Source: Paracoccaceae bacterium
Lineage (GTDB): Bacteria; Pseudomonadota; Alphaproteobacteria; Rhodobacterales; Rhodobacteraceae
Direction of reading: 5' to 3'
Length of the DNA stretch: 21,733 nt
NCBI GenBank assembly: GCA_025458985.1
Contig: JALORM010000002.1
Location: 1-21,733 of the forward strand
This document shows positions 21,266 through 21,733 of this stretch, in pieces. The notes beneath the pieces are model-generated. The model saw only the letters and a program-made list of their open reading frames with translations, was not told the DNA's origin and did not search any database. Both the position numbers and the translations under genes were made by a program. Every line of letters begins with the position of its first letter. The stretch's first letter is position 1.

Positions 21266-21379
21266 CATGGCAGGGCCATTCCCTCAGGGCCACGGTGCGG
21301 GGCTTTCAGTCTTGGAGAGGCGGGCTTTCGGGAAGGGCCGGCGTCGGCAGCGCCGCCGGAAGGCCCGGGCTGCCGTCCT
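21143..21379. other. GC-rich tract between the repeats and dprA
   Basis: This tract is formally covered up to 21265 by the qorB run-on but looks non-coding. GCCCTGC (21151-21157) and GCAGGGC (21169-21175) form a hairpin, and GGGCC/GGCCC (21335-21339 and 21362-21366) enclose a second GC-rich structure 14 bases after the dprA stop that may terminate dprA. No other gene is recognised. Confidence 0.4.
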
Positions 21380-21733
21380 TCAGACGGCCCGCGCGAGCAT
21401 TCCGCCGGCGCGGCGCTCGACCCGGCCGTCGAGTTCAAGGGCAAGCAGCTCCTCGGCGACGGCCTGCGGAGGCAGGCCGAGGTCGCGCAGCAACTGGTCC
21501 TCGGCCACCGGCGCAGGGCCTAGAAGCGACAGGATGCGGGTGGCGACAGGCTCGGCCGCTGCATCGGGCGCCGTCGGGGCAGAACCGGCCCTTCGCGCGG
21601 GCGGGTCGGCGCCTGCCCCCGCGGTTCCGGGCAGGGCGGCGGAGCCTCTGCCCGCGTCGCCGCGATCCTTGCCGATCTCTTGCGGGCGGGTCACCGGGGA
21701 GCCGCCGCGCCCGGATGGGCTGTCCGACACGCT
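21380..21733 (-). CDS. dprA: DNA processing protein DprA, C-terminal part (5' end outside window)
   Basis: The minus-strand frame is open from the right edge to a TGA at 21382-21380, giving about 117 residues. After a Pro/Ala/Gly-rich linker (first 60 residues) it ends with the DprA winged-helix domain: ATRILSLLGPAPVAEDQLLRDLGLPPQAVAEELLALELDGRVERRAGGMLARA. DprA is a cytoplasmic protein that loads RecA on single-stranded DNA during natural transformation. The Rossmann core lies beyond the window. The assignment rests on this domain and on the dprA-topA neighbourhood as I recall it for alphaproteobacteria; topA follows here after the hxlR-qorB pair. Confidence 0.75.
   Translation of the reverse strand, partial: SVSDSPSGRGGSPVTRPQEIGKDRGDAGRGSAALPGTAGAGADPPARRAGSAPTAPDAAAEPVATRILSLLGPAPVAEDQLLRDLGLPPQAVAEELLALELDGRVERRAGGMLARAV

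Noticed and set aside
20285..21268. A 327-codon minus-strand frame opposite qorB
   Set aside because: It is antisense to a gene with a clear NAD(P)-binding motif, and its product is Arg/Gly/Ala-rich without a domain.

Overview
The window is GC-rich alphaproteobacterial DNA, most likely from the Rhodobacterales (Rhodobacteraceae/Paracoccaceae). This rests on codon use, on the D-W (rather than E-Y) class of Flp prepilin, on the gene content of the Tad locus, and on the dprA/topA neighbourhood. No rRNA, tRNA, CRISPR array, transposase or phage gene was recognised, and the placement is an inference from protein style, not a database match.

Left part (1-12864, all minus strand): a nearly complete tad/cpa locus for a type IVc (Flp) pilus. 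In transcription order it runs flp2 - flp1 - rcpC/cpaB - rcpA/cpaC secretin - small lipoprotein - tadZ/cpaE - tadA/cpaF - tadB - tadC - tadD - second TPR lipoprotein - tadV/cpaA prepilin peptidase - AAA+ ATPase - an NAD(P)-dependent beta-hydroxyacid dehydrogenase that runs off the left edge. Pilin is made and cleaved (flp, cpaA), extruded by the TadA/B/C motor positioned by TadZ, and passes the RcpA secretin with TadD-type lipoproteins assisting. Hairpins after flp2, rcpC and the small lipoprotein divide the locus into about four expression segments. No tadE/F/G pseudopilin gene is present here. The least explained member is the AAA+ ATPase with an apparent winged-helix N-terminus, whose stop overlaps the dehydrogenase start.

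Middle (12865-16860): a 376-bp divergent control region separates flp2 from a secreted lytic transglycosylase (plus strand). It holds a sigma-54-like promoter motif facing flp2. Then come a small GNAT-like protein and the two subunits of a succinyl-CoA:3-ketoacid CoA-transferase (minus strand, overlapping genes). A VOC/glyoxalase protein and a TetR regulator follow, divergent across an array of ATAC/GTAT half-sites.

Right part (16854-21733): topA (DNA topoisomerase I, minus), whose stop codon overlaps that of the tetR gene within a single CTAG. Next is a divergent pair, an HxlR-type regulator (minus) and a QorB-like NAD(P)H:quinone oxidoreductase (plus). The qorB frame runs on for over 100 residues past the family end, through a 64-bp tandem duplication that shifts frame. 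The 3' end of dprA (minus) closes the window. dprA and topA flank the hxlR-qorB pair, which looks like an insertion between two housekeeping genes.
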